Under the pieces are notes generated by a model. The model was not told the origin of the DNA, made no database searches, and saw only the letters and a program-made list of their open reading frames with translations. From contig NZ_LT827010.1 of the NCBI RefSeq assembly GCF_900119315.1, forward strand, positions 8,364,001 to 8,428,000: 64,000 nt of DNA. The letters run 5' to 3'. Shown piece after piece: positions 42,569 through 50,549 of this stretch. The position numbers and the translations under genes were made by a program. Positions within the stretch are counted from its first letter, which is position 1. Every line of letters begins with the position of its first letter. Origin of the DNA: Actinoplanes sp. SE50/110 (GTDB taxonomy: Bacteria; Actinomycetota; Actinomycetes; Mycobacteriales; Micromonosporaceae).

Positions 42569-42703
42569 GGGCGACGACGCGAGGCGGAGCGCACGGCGCG
42601 CGGGGTGGGTGGCGGTTACGGCGTACGGCCGAATCGCCGGAGGCGCTCGGAGAGCTGGAGGTTATGGCGGATCTTGCGCAGGGATCACCCCGGGGTGGCG
42701 GGT

Positions 42704-43234
42704 TTACTCGGCCATGACGAGGGAGCCGGCGGCGGCGACGCCCTCCAGGTAGCCGCGGGCCCGCTCGGCCTTGGGGAAGCGGTTCACCAGCTCCCAGAAG
42801 CGCGCGTTGTGGCTCGGGACGACCAGATGGGCCAGCTCGTGCAACAGGACGTAGTCGACGACCCAGTCGGGCATCTCCTGGATGCGGTGCGAGATGCGGA
42901 TGGTGGCGTCGTCCGGGGTGCAGGAACCCCAGCGGCCGTTCTGGTTGGTGACCCAGCGAACGCTGGCCGGGGCGACCAGGCCGGCGTACTCCGCTAGGTA
43001 GCGTCCGGTCAGCCGGCGGGCGCGGGCGAGCAGCTCGTCGTCGGTGTGCCGGAGGCGTTCCTCACGGGCGGCGAGACGGGCGAGCATCCGCTCGACCCAC
43101 TCGGTTTCCTCGGCGCGCGAGAACCGGTCCGGGATGAGCACGACCACGCGCTCGCCGTCGCGATACGCGGACACCGTCCTGCGCCGGCGCTGACTGCGCC
43201 GCACTTCCACGACAGGTTTGCGCACGCGGGCCAT
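42704..43234 (-). CDS. YgjP/SprT-like (M48 superfamily) metallopeptidase
   Basis: The 176-residue protein carries the zinc motif HELAHLVVPSHNARFWELV (about 130-148) with the WGSCTPDDATIRISHRI strand before it, typical of the YgjP-like DUF45 family. No signal peptide, so cytosolic. The substrate is unknown. It starts at ATG 43234. Confidence 0.9.
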   Translation of the reverse strand: MARVRKPVVEVRRSQRRRRTVSAYRDGERVVVLIPDRFSRAEETEWVERMLARLAAREERLRHTDDELLARARRLTGRYLAEYAGLVAPASVRWVTNQNGRWGSCTPDDATIRISHRIQEMPDWVVDYVLLHELAHLVVPSHNARFWELVNRFPKAERARGYLEGVAAAGSLVMAE

Positions 43235-43676
43235 TACCGGCTCGCGCGGCCCAGATTCGGGTTCACGTTGAGACGCTAATCCGCGAGACCCTGGTCACCG
43301 CAAGAGTACGCCCAATGACTGTCACGTTGGCCGGGCGGTTCGTCCGCAAATACCCGAAAAAATTTTCCCCAGGCGCAACATCTGAGACAGCCGTCAACCT
43401 AGACCATCGTCGACTCAGGGGGATACCGGGGGCGCACATCCCTTTCGTGCCGTTGTGAAGACAATCGTCGGCGTGTCCCGGCAAAATTGTACGAAAAGGG
43501 CACTTCGCCCCGGCACACTCACCACGTCGGTGAGACCGCCGACAGCGCGCTGACATGGAACCGGCCTGACCTGGGTAATTCCACGCCCCGGCGGCCCAGC
43601 GCCGTGAACAGGTTCGCGCCCGTCGCTGCGAACAAGCACGGGGCCCAGCGGCCGACGACACGAACGAGGAGGAACC
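43235..43676. other. Noncoding gap before the DUF5679 gene
   Basis: Apart from promoter-like AT-rich sequence (43350-43370 and 43480-43500) no gene or strong hairpin is evident in these 440 bases. Confidence 0.5.
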
Positions 43677-43835
43677 GTGGCCGAGACCACCTACAACGGC
43701 TACTGCGTCAAATGCAAGGAGAAGCGTGACTTCCAGGGCAACGTGGAGGTCTCCAAGACCGGCATGAACATGGCCAAGGGCAAGTGCCCGGTCTGCGGAA
43801 CGACGATGAACCGGATTCTGGGCAAGGCCAAGTAG
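43677..43835 (+). CDS. DUF5679 small zinc-ribbon-like protein
   Basis: The 52-residue protein has two Cys pairs, YCVKC near residue 10 and CPVCG near residue 37, joined by a charged linker, as in a zinc ribbon. The KTGMNMAKGKCPVCGT segment is strongly conserved in actinobacteria. Its function is unknown. GTG 43677 follows GAGGAGG by five bases. Confidence 0.9.
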   Translation: MAETTYNGYCVKCKEKRDFQGNVEVSKTGMNMAKGKCPVCGTTMNRILGKAK

Positions 43836-43845
43836 ACGTGCGCTT

Positions 43846-43877
43846 CCGGGAAGGCGGCCGCGAGGCCGCCCTCCCGG
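43846..43877. terminator. Terminator after the DUF5679 gene
   Basis: CCGGGA, one base, GGCGGCC, loop GCGA, GGCCGCC, one base, TCCCGG forms a strong hairpin ten bases after the stop. Confidence 0.7.
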
Positions 43878-43937
43878 GCGGACCGTAACCGTGTCGGCCC
43901 GTGCACGTTGAGTAAGCCGGAGCCGGTGTACCCACCC

Positions 43938-43999
43938 TGTGGATAACTCAGCTCCGCTTGTGGATAACCCAGTCGGGTGAACCGCGAGGCTGTGGATAA
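43938..43999. other. Cluster of three DnaA boxes
   Basis: TGTGGATAA (complement TTATCCACA, the strict DnaA box) occurs at 43938-43946, 43959-43967 and 43991-43999, all in the same direction with 21- and 32-base spacing. No replication gene is adjacent, so this is not the main origin; DnaA titration or DnaA control of the gene at 44040 is possible. Confidence 0.75.
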
Positions 44000-44039
44000 C
44001 AAATCCGCTCCGCAGCCCGGCAGTGACAACCTGTCACCC

Positions 44040-45191
44040 ATGACCCACCCGCCCCTCCCCCGGGCCCCACTCGCCCGGCCCACCCTGATCCCCGGGCTCG
44101 CCCGGATCTGGCGTGCTCCCGACGAGCTGCAGCTCGGCCTCGACCCGGCCCGCGCGGTGCGCCTCGAGCTGCCCGACCCCCGCCTGGCCCGGGTGCTCGA
44201 CCTGCTCGACGGCAACCGGCCGGAACGCCAGGTGCTGCTGCACGCCGCCGACCTGGGCGTCGCCCCGGCCGAGACCCGCCAGCTGCTCGACCTGCTGCGC
44301 CAGGCCGGCCTGGTGCTGCCGCAGTCCGCACTGCTCCCGGCCGGCCTGCCCAGCGCCGAGCGACATCGTCTGGCCGGGGAGGCCGCCGCCATCGCCCTCG
44401 GCGCCGCCACCGGCTCCCCGGCCCGGACCCTGCGCCGCCGCCGGACGGCGCGGGTGGTGCTCGCCGGGCGCGGCCGGCTCGCCGCCACCATCGCGGTGGC
44501 CCTGGCCGAGGCCGGCGTCGGGCACGTCCACCCCGATCTGTCCGGCACCGTGGGGCCGGCCGACCTGCCCGGCAGCCCACTGATCGGCACCGACCTGGGC
44601 AGCCCGCTGCACACCGCGGTGGCGGCCGCCGTCCGCCGGGCCGTGCCCGGCACCCAGGTCTGCGAGGTCCGCCGCGCACCGGCCAGCCTGGTCGTCCAGC
44701 TCGCCCACGACCAGCCGGTCGCGCTGCTCGCCGCCGCGCACAGCACCCGCCGGCAGCCGCACCTCGCGGTGCACATCCGGGACGGCGCCGCGGTGATCGG
44801 GCCGTTCGTGCCCGCCGCCGGCCGACCCTGCCTGCACTGCCTCGACCTGCATCGGCGGGAACGGGACCCGGAGTGGCCGGGCCTGCCCGGGACGGGCGGG
44901 GTTGGCGGCCCGGGCGGGACGGAGCCGTGCGCGGTGGCGACCGTGCTGGCGGCGGCGGGGTTCGCGACCGCCGAGGCACTGACCTTCCTGGACGGCGGGA
45001 CGCCGGACACGCTGGGGGCGGCGGTGGAGATCAGCGCGCCGGGGCGGACCCGCCGCCGGACGTGGCCGCCGCATCCGGAGTGCGCCTGCGGCGCGCGGGC
45101 GCGGCGATCCCCCATTCACCTGAGGCCGTCCGCAGCGACCCAGACAGGACTCCCCAAACGGGCGGAGTGTGGAGGAAGTGTGGATCCTTAA
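44040..45191 (+). CDS. Stand-alone cyclodehydratase/ThiF-like protein (TOMM leader-binding type)
   Basis: The 383-residue protein has a winged leader-binding-like N-terminal half (ELQLGLDPARAVRLELPDPRLARVLDLLDG) and an E1/ThiF-like half with VVLAGRGRLAATIAVALAEAG, FVPAAGRPCLHCLDLHRRERDP and a closing CACGAR that completes a four-Cys zinc site. This matches bacteriocin-biosynthesis cyclodehydratase-type proteins, but no YcaO, precursor or oxidase gene is adjacent. The tail after residue 360 is Ser/Arg rich. Three DnaA boxes lie 40-100 bases upstream. Confidence 0.75.
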   Translation: MTHPPLPRAPLARPTLIPGLARIWRAPDELQLGLDPARAVRLELPDPRLARVLDLLDGNRPERQVLLHAADLGVAPAETRQLLDLLRQAGLVLPQSALLPAGLPSAERHRLAGEAAAIALGAATGSPARTLRRRRTARVVLAGRGRLAATIAVALAEAGVGHVHPDLSGTVGPADLPGSPLIGTDLGSPLHTAVAAAVRRAVPGTQVCEVRRAPASLVVQLAHDQPVALLAAAHSTRRQPHLAVHIRDGAAVIGPFVPAAGRPCLHCLDLHRRERDPEWPGLPGTGGVGGPGGTEPCAVATVLAAAGFATAEALTFLDGGTPDTLGAAVEISAPGRTRRRTWPPHPECACGARARRSPIHLRPSAATQTGLPKRAECGGSVDP

Positions 45192-45269
45192 TCGAACCTT
45201 TGTCGCATAAACTGGCAAAGCAGTGCGCGACGGGCCGAGTAACGCCGCGCGGTCGGTCACAATGATCTG

Positions 45270-46616
45270 GTGACGGACATACCCCGCCGTGCGGCCTCCC
45301 GGACGGCCAAGCTGGCCGCCCTGCCGCTCGGCTTCGCCGGCCGGACCGCTCTGGGACTGGGCAAGCGGGCCGTCGGGATCGCTGCCGACGTCATCTCCGC
45401 GGACATTCAGCAGCGCACCGCCGAGCAGCTGTTCAGCGTTCTGGGGCAGCTCAAGGGCGGCGCGATGAAGTTCGGCCAGGCGCTCTCGGTCTTCGAGGCC
45501 GCGCTGCCCGAGGAGATGGCCGGCCCCTACCGGCAGGCGCTGACCAAACTGCAGGAGGCCGCCCCACCGATGCCGGTGGCCAACGTGCACAAGGCGCTCG
45601 CCGAGCAGCTGGGACCGGATTGGCGGGAGAGTTTCGCCGAGTTCGACGACAGCCCGGCCGCGGCGGCCAGCATCGGTCAGGTGCACCGCGCGGTCTGGAA
45701 ACTGCCGCCGGCCCGGAAGAACGGCAAGCCGAAACTGCTGCCGGTCGCGGTCAAGGTGCAGTATCCGGGGGCCGGCGAGGCGCTGGTCGCGGACCTGAAA
45801 CAGCTGTCCCGGCTGGCCGGCATGTTCAAGATCATTCAGCCCGGGATCGACATCAAGCCGCTGCTCGCCGAGCTGCACGAGCGGGTCGTCGAGGAGCTCG
45901 ACTACGAGATGGAGGCGGAGACCCAGCGGGCGTTCGCCGCCGCCTTCCACGACGACCCGGACATCTTCGTGCCGCGGGTGGTCGCCTCCGCGCCGCGCGT
46001 GCTGGTCACCGAGTGGGTCGAGGGCACGCCGCTGTCCAGCGTGATCGCCGGCGGCACCGTGGCCGAGCGGGACGAGGCCGGCCGGCTGATGGCGATCCTG
46101 CACTTCTCCGCGCCGGCCCGGGCCGGACTGCTGCACGCCGACCCGCATCCGGGCAACTTCCGGGTGCTGCCCGACGGCCGGCTCGGCGTGATCGACTTCG
46201 GCGCGGTGGCCCGGCTCCCGGAGGGCCATCCGGAGCCGATCGGCCGGTTGGTCCGGCTGGCCCTGGACGGCGACGCCGAGGGGGTCGCGGACGGGCTGCG
46301 CGACGAGGGTTTCATCAAACGGGACGAGCCGATCGACGCGGAGGCGGTGCTCGCCTTCCTGCGCCCGATGATCGAGCCGGTCGCGGTCGAGCGGTTCCGC
46401 TTCACCCGCACCTGGCTGCGCGGCGAGGCGACCCGGCTGGCCAACCCCCGCTCCCCGGCATACCAGCTCGGGCGCAAACTCAACCTGCCCCCGTCGTACC
46501 TGATGATCCACCGGGTGACGCTCGGCTCGATCGGTGTCCTCTGCCAGCTGGAGGCCGAGGCGGCTTACCAGGAGATCCTCGAGGAGTGGCTGCCGGGCTT
46601 CGCCCCGATCGCCTGA
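45270..46616 (+). CDS. ABC1/UbiB-family atypical kinase
   Basis: The 448-residue protein has the family motifs in order: KGGAMKFGQALSVFEAALP (KxGQ), AAAASIGQVHRAVW (Ala-rich loop), VKVQYPGAGEAL (catalytic-Lys region), EELDYEMEA, HADPHPGNFRVLPDGRLGVIDFG. Homologues regulate lipid or quinone metabolism. Gene order near whiB7 and uvrD2 is as in mycobacteria (Rv3197). GTG 45270 lacks a strong RBS, and AATGAT just upstream suggests a leaderless transcript. Confidence 0.92.
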   Translation: MTDIPRRAASRTAKLAALPLGFAGRTALGLGKRAVGIAADVISADIQQRTAEQLFSVLGQLKGGAMKFGQALSVFEAALPEEMAGPYRQALTKLQEAAPPMPVANVHKALAEQLGPDWRESFAEFDDSPAAAASIGQVHRAVWKLPPARKNGKPKLLPVAVKVQYPGAGEALVADLKQLSRLAGMFKIIQPGIDIKPLLAELHERVVEELDYEMEAETQRAFAAAFHDDPDIFVPRVVASAPRVLVTEWVEGTPLSSVIAGGTVAERDEAGRLMAILHFSAPARAGLLHADPHPGNFRVLPDGRLGVIDFGAVARLPEGHPEPIGRLVRLALDGDAEGVADGLRDEGFIKRDEPIDAEAVLAFLRPMIEPVAVERFRFTRTWLRGEATRLANPRSPAYQLGRKLNLPPSYLMIHRVTLGSIGVLCQLEAEAAYQEILEEWLPGFAPIA

Positions 46617-46698
46617 CCCCGGCCGCGAGACGACCCTTTCGCGGCGGGCAACTGTTGCGCCGATCATCCCGATCGACGCCCATGGTCGGGGCCGGCGC

Positions 46699-46908
46699 AT
46701 GCTGAGAATCTTCGGGCTGGACCCGCGGGGCGGAAGAGTCCAACGGCTCATGCCGGCCGAACCGGACCGGGGCGTCGCCGACGTCGTCGGCCGGCTGGCG
46801 ATCGACGACCTGGGGCGGGGGCACGCCGACAGATCCGTGGCGGCCCGGATCGACATCTCGGATGTGACAAGCATCATCGATGTTCCGTCCTCTCCACTCC
46901 CGCGGTAG
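46699..46908 (+). CDS. Possible short hypothetical protein
   Basis: A 69-residue frame (start MLRIFGLDPRGGRVQRLMPA) with mixed charged and hydrophobic residues lies just downstream of the ABC1 kinase. Support is weak: no clear RBS and no recognised family. It may be noncoding. Confidence 0.3.
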   Translation: MLRIFGLDPRGGRVQRLMPAEPDRGVADVVGRLAIDDLGRGHADRSVAARIDISDVTSIIDVPSSPLPR

Positions 46909-46931
46909 CCCCGAGGACGCCGTCCGGGGAG

Positions 46932-47068
46932 GCATCGCGGATGCCACCATCCGCAAGGGAGCTGCGGAGGGCGCCGCCCGGGGAAGCATCGCGGATGCCA
47001 CCATCCGCAAGGGAGCTGCGGAGGGCGCCGCCCGGGGAAGCATCGCGGATGCCACCATCCGCAAGGGA
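46932..47068. repeat. Tandem 54-bp repeat, two and a half copies
   Basis: Units at 46932-46985 and 46986-47039 are followed by a partial third to 47068. Each starts GCATCGCGGATG and contains the hairpin GCGGATG-CCAC-CATCCGC. Confidence 0.9.
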
Positions 47069-47095
47069 CCCCCGAGCCGGCCGGAACCGGCCACG

Positions 47096-47133
47096 GACGA
47101 AAGGCTCGTCCGCATGCGGACGAGCCTTTCGTC
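47096..47133. terminator. Perfect 38-bp palindrome, bidirectional terminator
   Basis: Two arms GACGAAAGGCTCGTCCGCA and its exact complement meet without a spacer; the tip GCATGC would form the loop. It sits between the ABC1 region and the convergent whiB7 operon and is followed on the + strand by ATTTCCC. Confidence 0.8.
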
Positions 47134-47163
47134 ATTTCCCTTGGTAGCGGGTCGGTGTGGGGA

Positions 47164-47388
47164 TCAGTACCCGCCGACGCCGAGATCGCGAGCGGCCTGC
47201 TTGCGGCCTTCCATGGCGATACGGCGGGCGGAACGGTAAGCCTCAGGTGCGCTGTCGCTCTGAGGCCGACGCATTCGAGCCCGGGACAACGCCTCTTGGA
47301 TGAGTCTCACTTTGGTGGCTCCATTCGGATACACGGTTACGGTGCTCGGCTTTCGGTCGTCGATCTCGGGGAGGGTCAGGTCGGTCAT
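47164..47388 (-). CDS. Small conserved-looking protein in the whiB7 operon
   Basis: The 74-residue protein (start MTDLTLPEIDDRKPSTVTVY) contains NGATKVRLIQEALSRARMRR and a basic C-terminus (SARRIAMEGRKQAARDLGVGGY). It is probably soluble and nucleic-acid binding by charge, but no family was recognised. ATG 47388 begins one base after the whiB7 stop, so it is translationally coupled to whiB7 and under the same attenuator. Confidence 0.75.
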   Translation of the reverse strand: MTDLTLPEIDDRKPSTVTVYPNGATKVRLIQEALSRARMRRPQSDSAPEAYRSARRIAMEGRKQAARDLGVGGY

Positions 47389-47389
47389 C

Positions 47390-47752
47390 TCAGGCCGCCA
47401 GCCGAACGCTGTTGCGGGAGTCGAGACCGTTCGCGGCGAGCCGCTCCTCGACCTCGACCGCCAGCTCGGCGTCGCGCGCGACGTCGGCCTTACGGGGACG
47501 GCCACGCGGCCGCTTGCGCGGGACCACGGCGCCGCGCTCGAAGATCTCGCCGCCCCAGACACCCCAGGGCTCGCTCCGCTCGACCGCACCGGCCAGGCAC
47601 TCGACGCGCAGCGGGCAGTCCCCGCAGAGCGACTTGGCCAGCTCCAGCTGGGCCGGGGAGTCGGAGAACCACAGGTCCGGGTCGAACTTCCGGCAGGGCA
47701 GGTTTGCCTCGATGTCGACAGTGATGTCGATCGGGGCCAGCGCCAGACTCAT
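47390..47752 (-). CDS. whiB7: Antibiotic-resistance regulator WhiB7
   Basis: WhiB7 binds a 4Fe-4S cluster and, with the primary sigma factor, activates intrinsic ribosome-drug-resistance genes. The 120-residue protein has one Cys in NLPCRKFD, then C-x2-C-x5-C (LCGDCPLRVEC), the WhiB7-specific EPWGVWGGE turn and the AT-hook RGRPRK. A 450-base leader with a leader ORF and a terminator/antiterminator precedes it (47832-48205). Confidence 0.96.
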   Translation of the reverse strand: MSLALAPIDITVDIEANLPCRKFDPDLWFSDSPAQLELAKSLCGDCPLRVECLAGAVERSEPWGVWGGEIFERGAVVPRKRPRGRPRKADVARDAELAVEVEERLAANGLDSRNSVRLAA

Positions 47753-47831
47753 AAAGCCCGGTCACCTCTCTCTTCTTCGTCGATCTTCTGGATCGCCTTT
47801 TCAGGGTTGTGCACCGGCCTGGTGGGCCGGC

Positions 47832-47921
47832 AAAAAATTAAGGCCGCGGATCCCGGTTAGGGGTTCCGCGGCCTCGAGGTGAGCCGGAGGTCTGGTCTGT
47901 CAGACCGGCCTTCCTCGAGGC
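47832..47921 (-). promoter_or_regulatory. whiB7 transcription attenuator (terminator and antiterminator)
   Basis: On the reverse strand AGGCCGCGGA and TCCGCGGCCT form a 10-bp stem (47865-47874 with 47841-47850) followed by TTAATTTTTT, a true intrinsic terminator. Alternative pairing of GCCTCGAGG (47921-47913) with CCTCGAGGC (47879-47871), closed by inner GCCGG and GGTCTG helices, uses the first four bases of the terminator stem and would prevent it. The leader ORF stop (47902-47900) lies inside the antiterminator. Confidence 0.9.
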
Positions 47922-48205
47922 GGGACGCCGTTTCCATCCGTGTAGCGCTTGACGGAATCGTTGCCCTTGAACCCGGTGGTGCCATTGATGCCAGTGCTGC
48001 CCTTGACGCCGCTCGCGAGCACCCGCTCGACAGCCCATTTGCCCAGCTCGGCCTGGGACTGGCTGAAGACCTGGTGAGCCTGCGGAGCCAGAACACGCTC
48101 GGCAGCCAGCAGCGCCGACGGAGCGGCGACGGGCAGCAGAGCGGATGGAGCGCAGACGGCAGACGGCAACATCGACGGACGCATCAGCATGGTGTTGATC
48201 CTCAT
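47900..48205 (-). CDS. Leader ORF of whiB7 (101 codons)
   Basis: A strong GGAGGAGGTGGC site precedes ATG 48205. The product (start MRINTMLMRPSMLPSAVC) has a Met-rich, hydrophobic N-terminus and a Gly-spaced C-terminus (GVKGSTGINGTTGFKG). Its codons end in G or C less often than its neighbours'. The stop codon lies within the antiterminator stem. By analogy with whiB7/wblC leader peptides in other actinobacteria, stalled translation under antibiotics would let downstream transcription proceed. The usual leader ORFs are much shorter. Confidence 0.65.
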   Translation of the reverse strand: MRINTMLMRPSMLPSAVCAPSALLPVAAPSALLAAERVLAPQAHQVFSQSQAELGKWAVERVLASGVKGSTGINGTTGFKGNDSVKRYTDGNGVPPRGRPV

Positions 48206-48281
48206 CGGTGCCACCTCCTCCGTATAACCGCACTCGTGTTTTGATCTCGCCCGGGACAATCCCCCGGCAAGGTGTGTCCTG

Positions 48282-48321
48282 AGGCTATGCCTGCCCTACA
48301 GGGGAGGGCAAACGAATTAAC
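48282..48321 (-). promoter_or_regulatory. Probable whiB7 promoter
   Basis: Reverse-strand TTGCCC (48311-48306) and TAGCCT (48287-48282) are 18 bases apart, with the AT-rich word GTTAATTC (48321-48314) just upstream of the -35. WhiB7's AT-hook is known to contact AT-rich DNA in that position, so autoactivation is likely. Confidence 0.5.
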
Positions 48322-48324
48322 GCA

Positions 48325-50466
48325 CTAGTTTTCAAAGTTTTTTCGGCCAAGATCATCAGGGCCGGCGCCGGCCACCAACGCGAAGACCGCCTCGCCGTAC
48401 TGGCCCAGCTTCCGCGGGCCGATTCCGGCGATCGCCAGCAACTGGGCCGGATCGGTCGGACGACGTTCCGCCACGGCCACCAGGGTGGCGTCGGTGAAGA
48501 CGACGTAAGCAGGAACTTTGAGCTCCGCCGCGGTGCTCGCCCGCCACCGCTGCAGACGCTCGTAGAGGTCCTCGTCCATGTCCGACGGGCAGGTCGGGCA
48601 GCGGCCCAGTTTCCGGTCGGCGCCGGCCAACAGGGTGGCCCCGCAGATCCGGCAGGAGGACACCTTCGGCGGGCGCCGGTCGGCTTTCCGACTCCGCTCC
48701 GCCGAGGGCCGGCCGGCGCCCGCGGTGGCGCGCTCCGGCTGCGGCAGGAAACGGCACGGTCGCCGGGCCCGGCCACCCGGCGACCGGGACTGCCCGAAGG
48801 ACAGCCACAGCAGCTGCCGCGCCCGGGTCACCCCGACGTATAGCAGGCGCCGTTCCTCCTCCAACTGCTCATTGGTCTTCGCGTACGTGGTGGGCAGCGT
48901 GCCGTCGGCGAGCCCGACCAGGAAGACCGCGTCCCACTCCAGGCCCTTCGCCGCGTGCAGCGAGGCCAGCGTCACGCCCGCCACGGTGGGCGCGTGCTGC
49001 TGCTCGGACCGGCGGGCCAGCTCCTCGTTGAACGCGGCCAGGCTGACCTCGCGCTGCACCCGGCCACCCTCGCCGATCGGCAGCACGGCCGGCTCGGCGG
49101 CGTACTCCTCGGCGAGCGCGACCAGGGCGGCCAGCGCCTCCCACTGCTCCCGGGCGGCGCCGCCCGGCGGTGGCTGGCCGCGCCGCCATCCGGTCGCGGC
49201 CAGACCCTCGACGACCGCCTCGACCAGCGGCGTCTCGCCCGGAATGGAGCGCACGGCGGCCCGCAGCGCGACCATCGCCTGGCGCACCTCGGCCCGCTCG
49301 AAGAACCGCTCGGCGCCGCGCACCACGTACGGCACCTCGGCCTCGGCCAGCGCCTCCTCGTACGCCTCGGACTGCGCGTTGGTCCGGAAGAGCACGGCGA
49401 TCTCGCTGGCCGGCGTGCCGGAGCCGATCAGCTCCCGGCACCGCCGGGCCACCGCGGCCGCCTCGCCCGGCTCGTCCGGGAACACCTTGAGCTCCGGCTC
49501 CGGGCCGGGCGGGCGCTGCCCCTCCAGCTCCAGACGCAACCGGGCCTCGGTGCCCCGGGCCTGCCGGATCACCGCGTTGGCCAGCCCCACCACCTGCGGA
49601 GTGGAGCGGTAGTCGCGGACCAGCCGGACCACGACGGCGCTGCGCCAGCGGCGCGGGAAGTCGATCAGGTACGACGAGGTGGCCCCGGTGAACGAATAGA
49701 TCGTCTGGCTGGCGTCGCCGACCACGGTGAGGTCGTCCCGGTCTCCCAGCCACGCCTCCAGCAGGCGCTGCTGCAGCGGGTTGACGTCCTGGTACTCGTC
49801 GACGACGAAGTGCCGGTACTGTGCGCGGATCTGGTCGGCGACGTCCGGGTGGTCCTCGATCCCCCACACCGCGGCGCGCAGCAGGTCCTCGAAGTCGATC
49901 ACTCCCTGCCGGCGTTTCAGCGACTCGTAGGCCGCGAACACCTCCGCCACCCGGGCCGGCTCGAACGGCGGCTCACGGAGCGCCTTGGCCGCCGCGACGG
50001 CGTACTCGGACGGCTCGACGAGCGACGACTTGGCCCACTCGATCTCGCCGGCCAGGTCCCGGGCCACCGCGCGGTCGGCGCGCACCCCGGCCCGGGCGGC
50101 GGCCAGGCCGACCACGCGGACCTTGCTCTCCATCAGCTCCGGCATGCCGCGACCCGCCAGCAGCCGGGACGCGAAGTAGCGCACCTGGCGCAGGGCGGCC
50201 GCGTGGAAGGTACGGGCCTGCACTCCGCCGGCGCCGAGCGCGGTCAGTCGGGAGCGCATCTCGGCGGCGGCCCGGGCGGTGAAGGTCACCGCCAGCACGT
50301 GCCGGGGGTTGATCTCGCCGGACAGCGTCCGGTGCGCGATCCGGTGGGTGATCGCCCGGGTCTTGCCGGTCCCGGCGCCGGCCAGGATGCAGACCGGGCC
50401 GGCCGGCGCCGTCACCGCCGTCCGCTGTTCCGGGTCGAGCCCGGCCAGCACCGTTTCAGTCCGCAC
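48325..50466 (-). CDS. uvrD2: ATP-dependent DNA helicase UvrD2
   Basis: This 713-residue SF1 helicase has Walker A GAGTGKTRAI, motif II VVDEYQDVNPLQ, GDASQTIYSFTGA and the VTLASLHAAKGLEWD and YVGVTRAR motifs. The UvrD2-specific C-terminus is present: a tetracysteine module (CRICGATLLAG with CPTC) and an HRDC domain to the end. UvrD2 works in DNA repair. Start at GTG 50466. It is divergent from mrx1. Confidence 0.94.
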   Translation of the reverse strand: MRTETVLAGLDPEQRTAVTAPAGPVCILAGAGTGKTRAITHRIAHRTLSGEINPRHVLAVTFTARAAAEMRSRLTALGAGGVQARTFHAAALRQVRYFASRLLAGRGMPELMESKVRVVGLAAARAGVRADRAVARDLAGEIEWAKSSLVEPSEYAVAAAKALREPPFEPARVAEVFAAYESLKRRQGVIDFEDLLRAAVWGIEDHPDVADQIRAQYRHFVVDEYQDVNPLQQRLLEAWLGDRDDLTVVGDASQTIYSFTGATSSYLIDFPRRWRSAVVVRLVRDYRSTPQVVGLANAVIRQARGTEARLRLELEGQRPPGPEPELKVFPDEPGEAAAVARRCRELIGSGTPASEIAVLFRTNAQSEAYEEALAEAEVPYVVRGAERFFERAEVRQAMVALRAAVRSIPGETPLVEAVVEGLAATGWRRGQPPPGGAAREQWEALAALVALAEEYAAEPAVLPIGEGGRVQREVSLAAFNEELARRSEQQHAPTVAGVTLASLHAAKGLEWDAVFLVGLADGTLPTTYAKTNEQLEEERRLLYVGVTRARQLLWLSFGQSRSPGGRARRPCRFLPQPERATAGAGRPSAERSRKADRRPPKVSSCRICGATLLAGADRKLGRCPTCPSDMDEDLYERLQRWRASTAAELKVPAYVVFTDATLVAVAERRPTDPAQLLAIAGIGPRKLGQYGEAVFALVAGAGPDDLGRKNFEN

Positions 50467-50471
50467 GGTAG

Positions 50472-50498
50472 GGAATCATGACACCCCCGCGGGACGTT
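50472..50498 (+). promoter_or_regulatory. SigR-type promoter of mrx1
   Basis: GGAAT (50472-50476) and GTT (50496-50498) are 19 bases apart, within the accepted SigR spacing. Predicted start is about 45 bases before the mrx1 ATG. Confidence 0.7.
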
Positions 50499-50549
50499 GT
50501 GCGGGATGGCGTAGTGCCGTGTGACCCGTATCCGAAGGAGCCCAGTCCG

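Noticed and set aside
42437..42600. Met/Ala/Gly/His-rich peptides from the 16-bp array
   Set aside because: All are repeat products in every frame without conserved starts.
43938..43999. Chromosomal origin of replication
   Set aside because: There are only three boxes, no dnaA or dnaN gene and no AT-rich unwinding region nearby.
44034..47135. A 1033-codon open frame on the reverse strand across the cyclodehydratase-like and ABC1 genes
   Set aside because: It is antisense to two well-supported genes and has low-complexity Arg/Gly/Pro composition typical of shadow frames in GC-rich DNA.
47142..47160. TTGGTAGCGGG resembling the initiator tRNA 3' end after a terminator-like hairpin
   Set aside because: Only about 11 bases match and no T-arm follows, so this may be chance.
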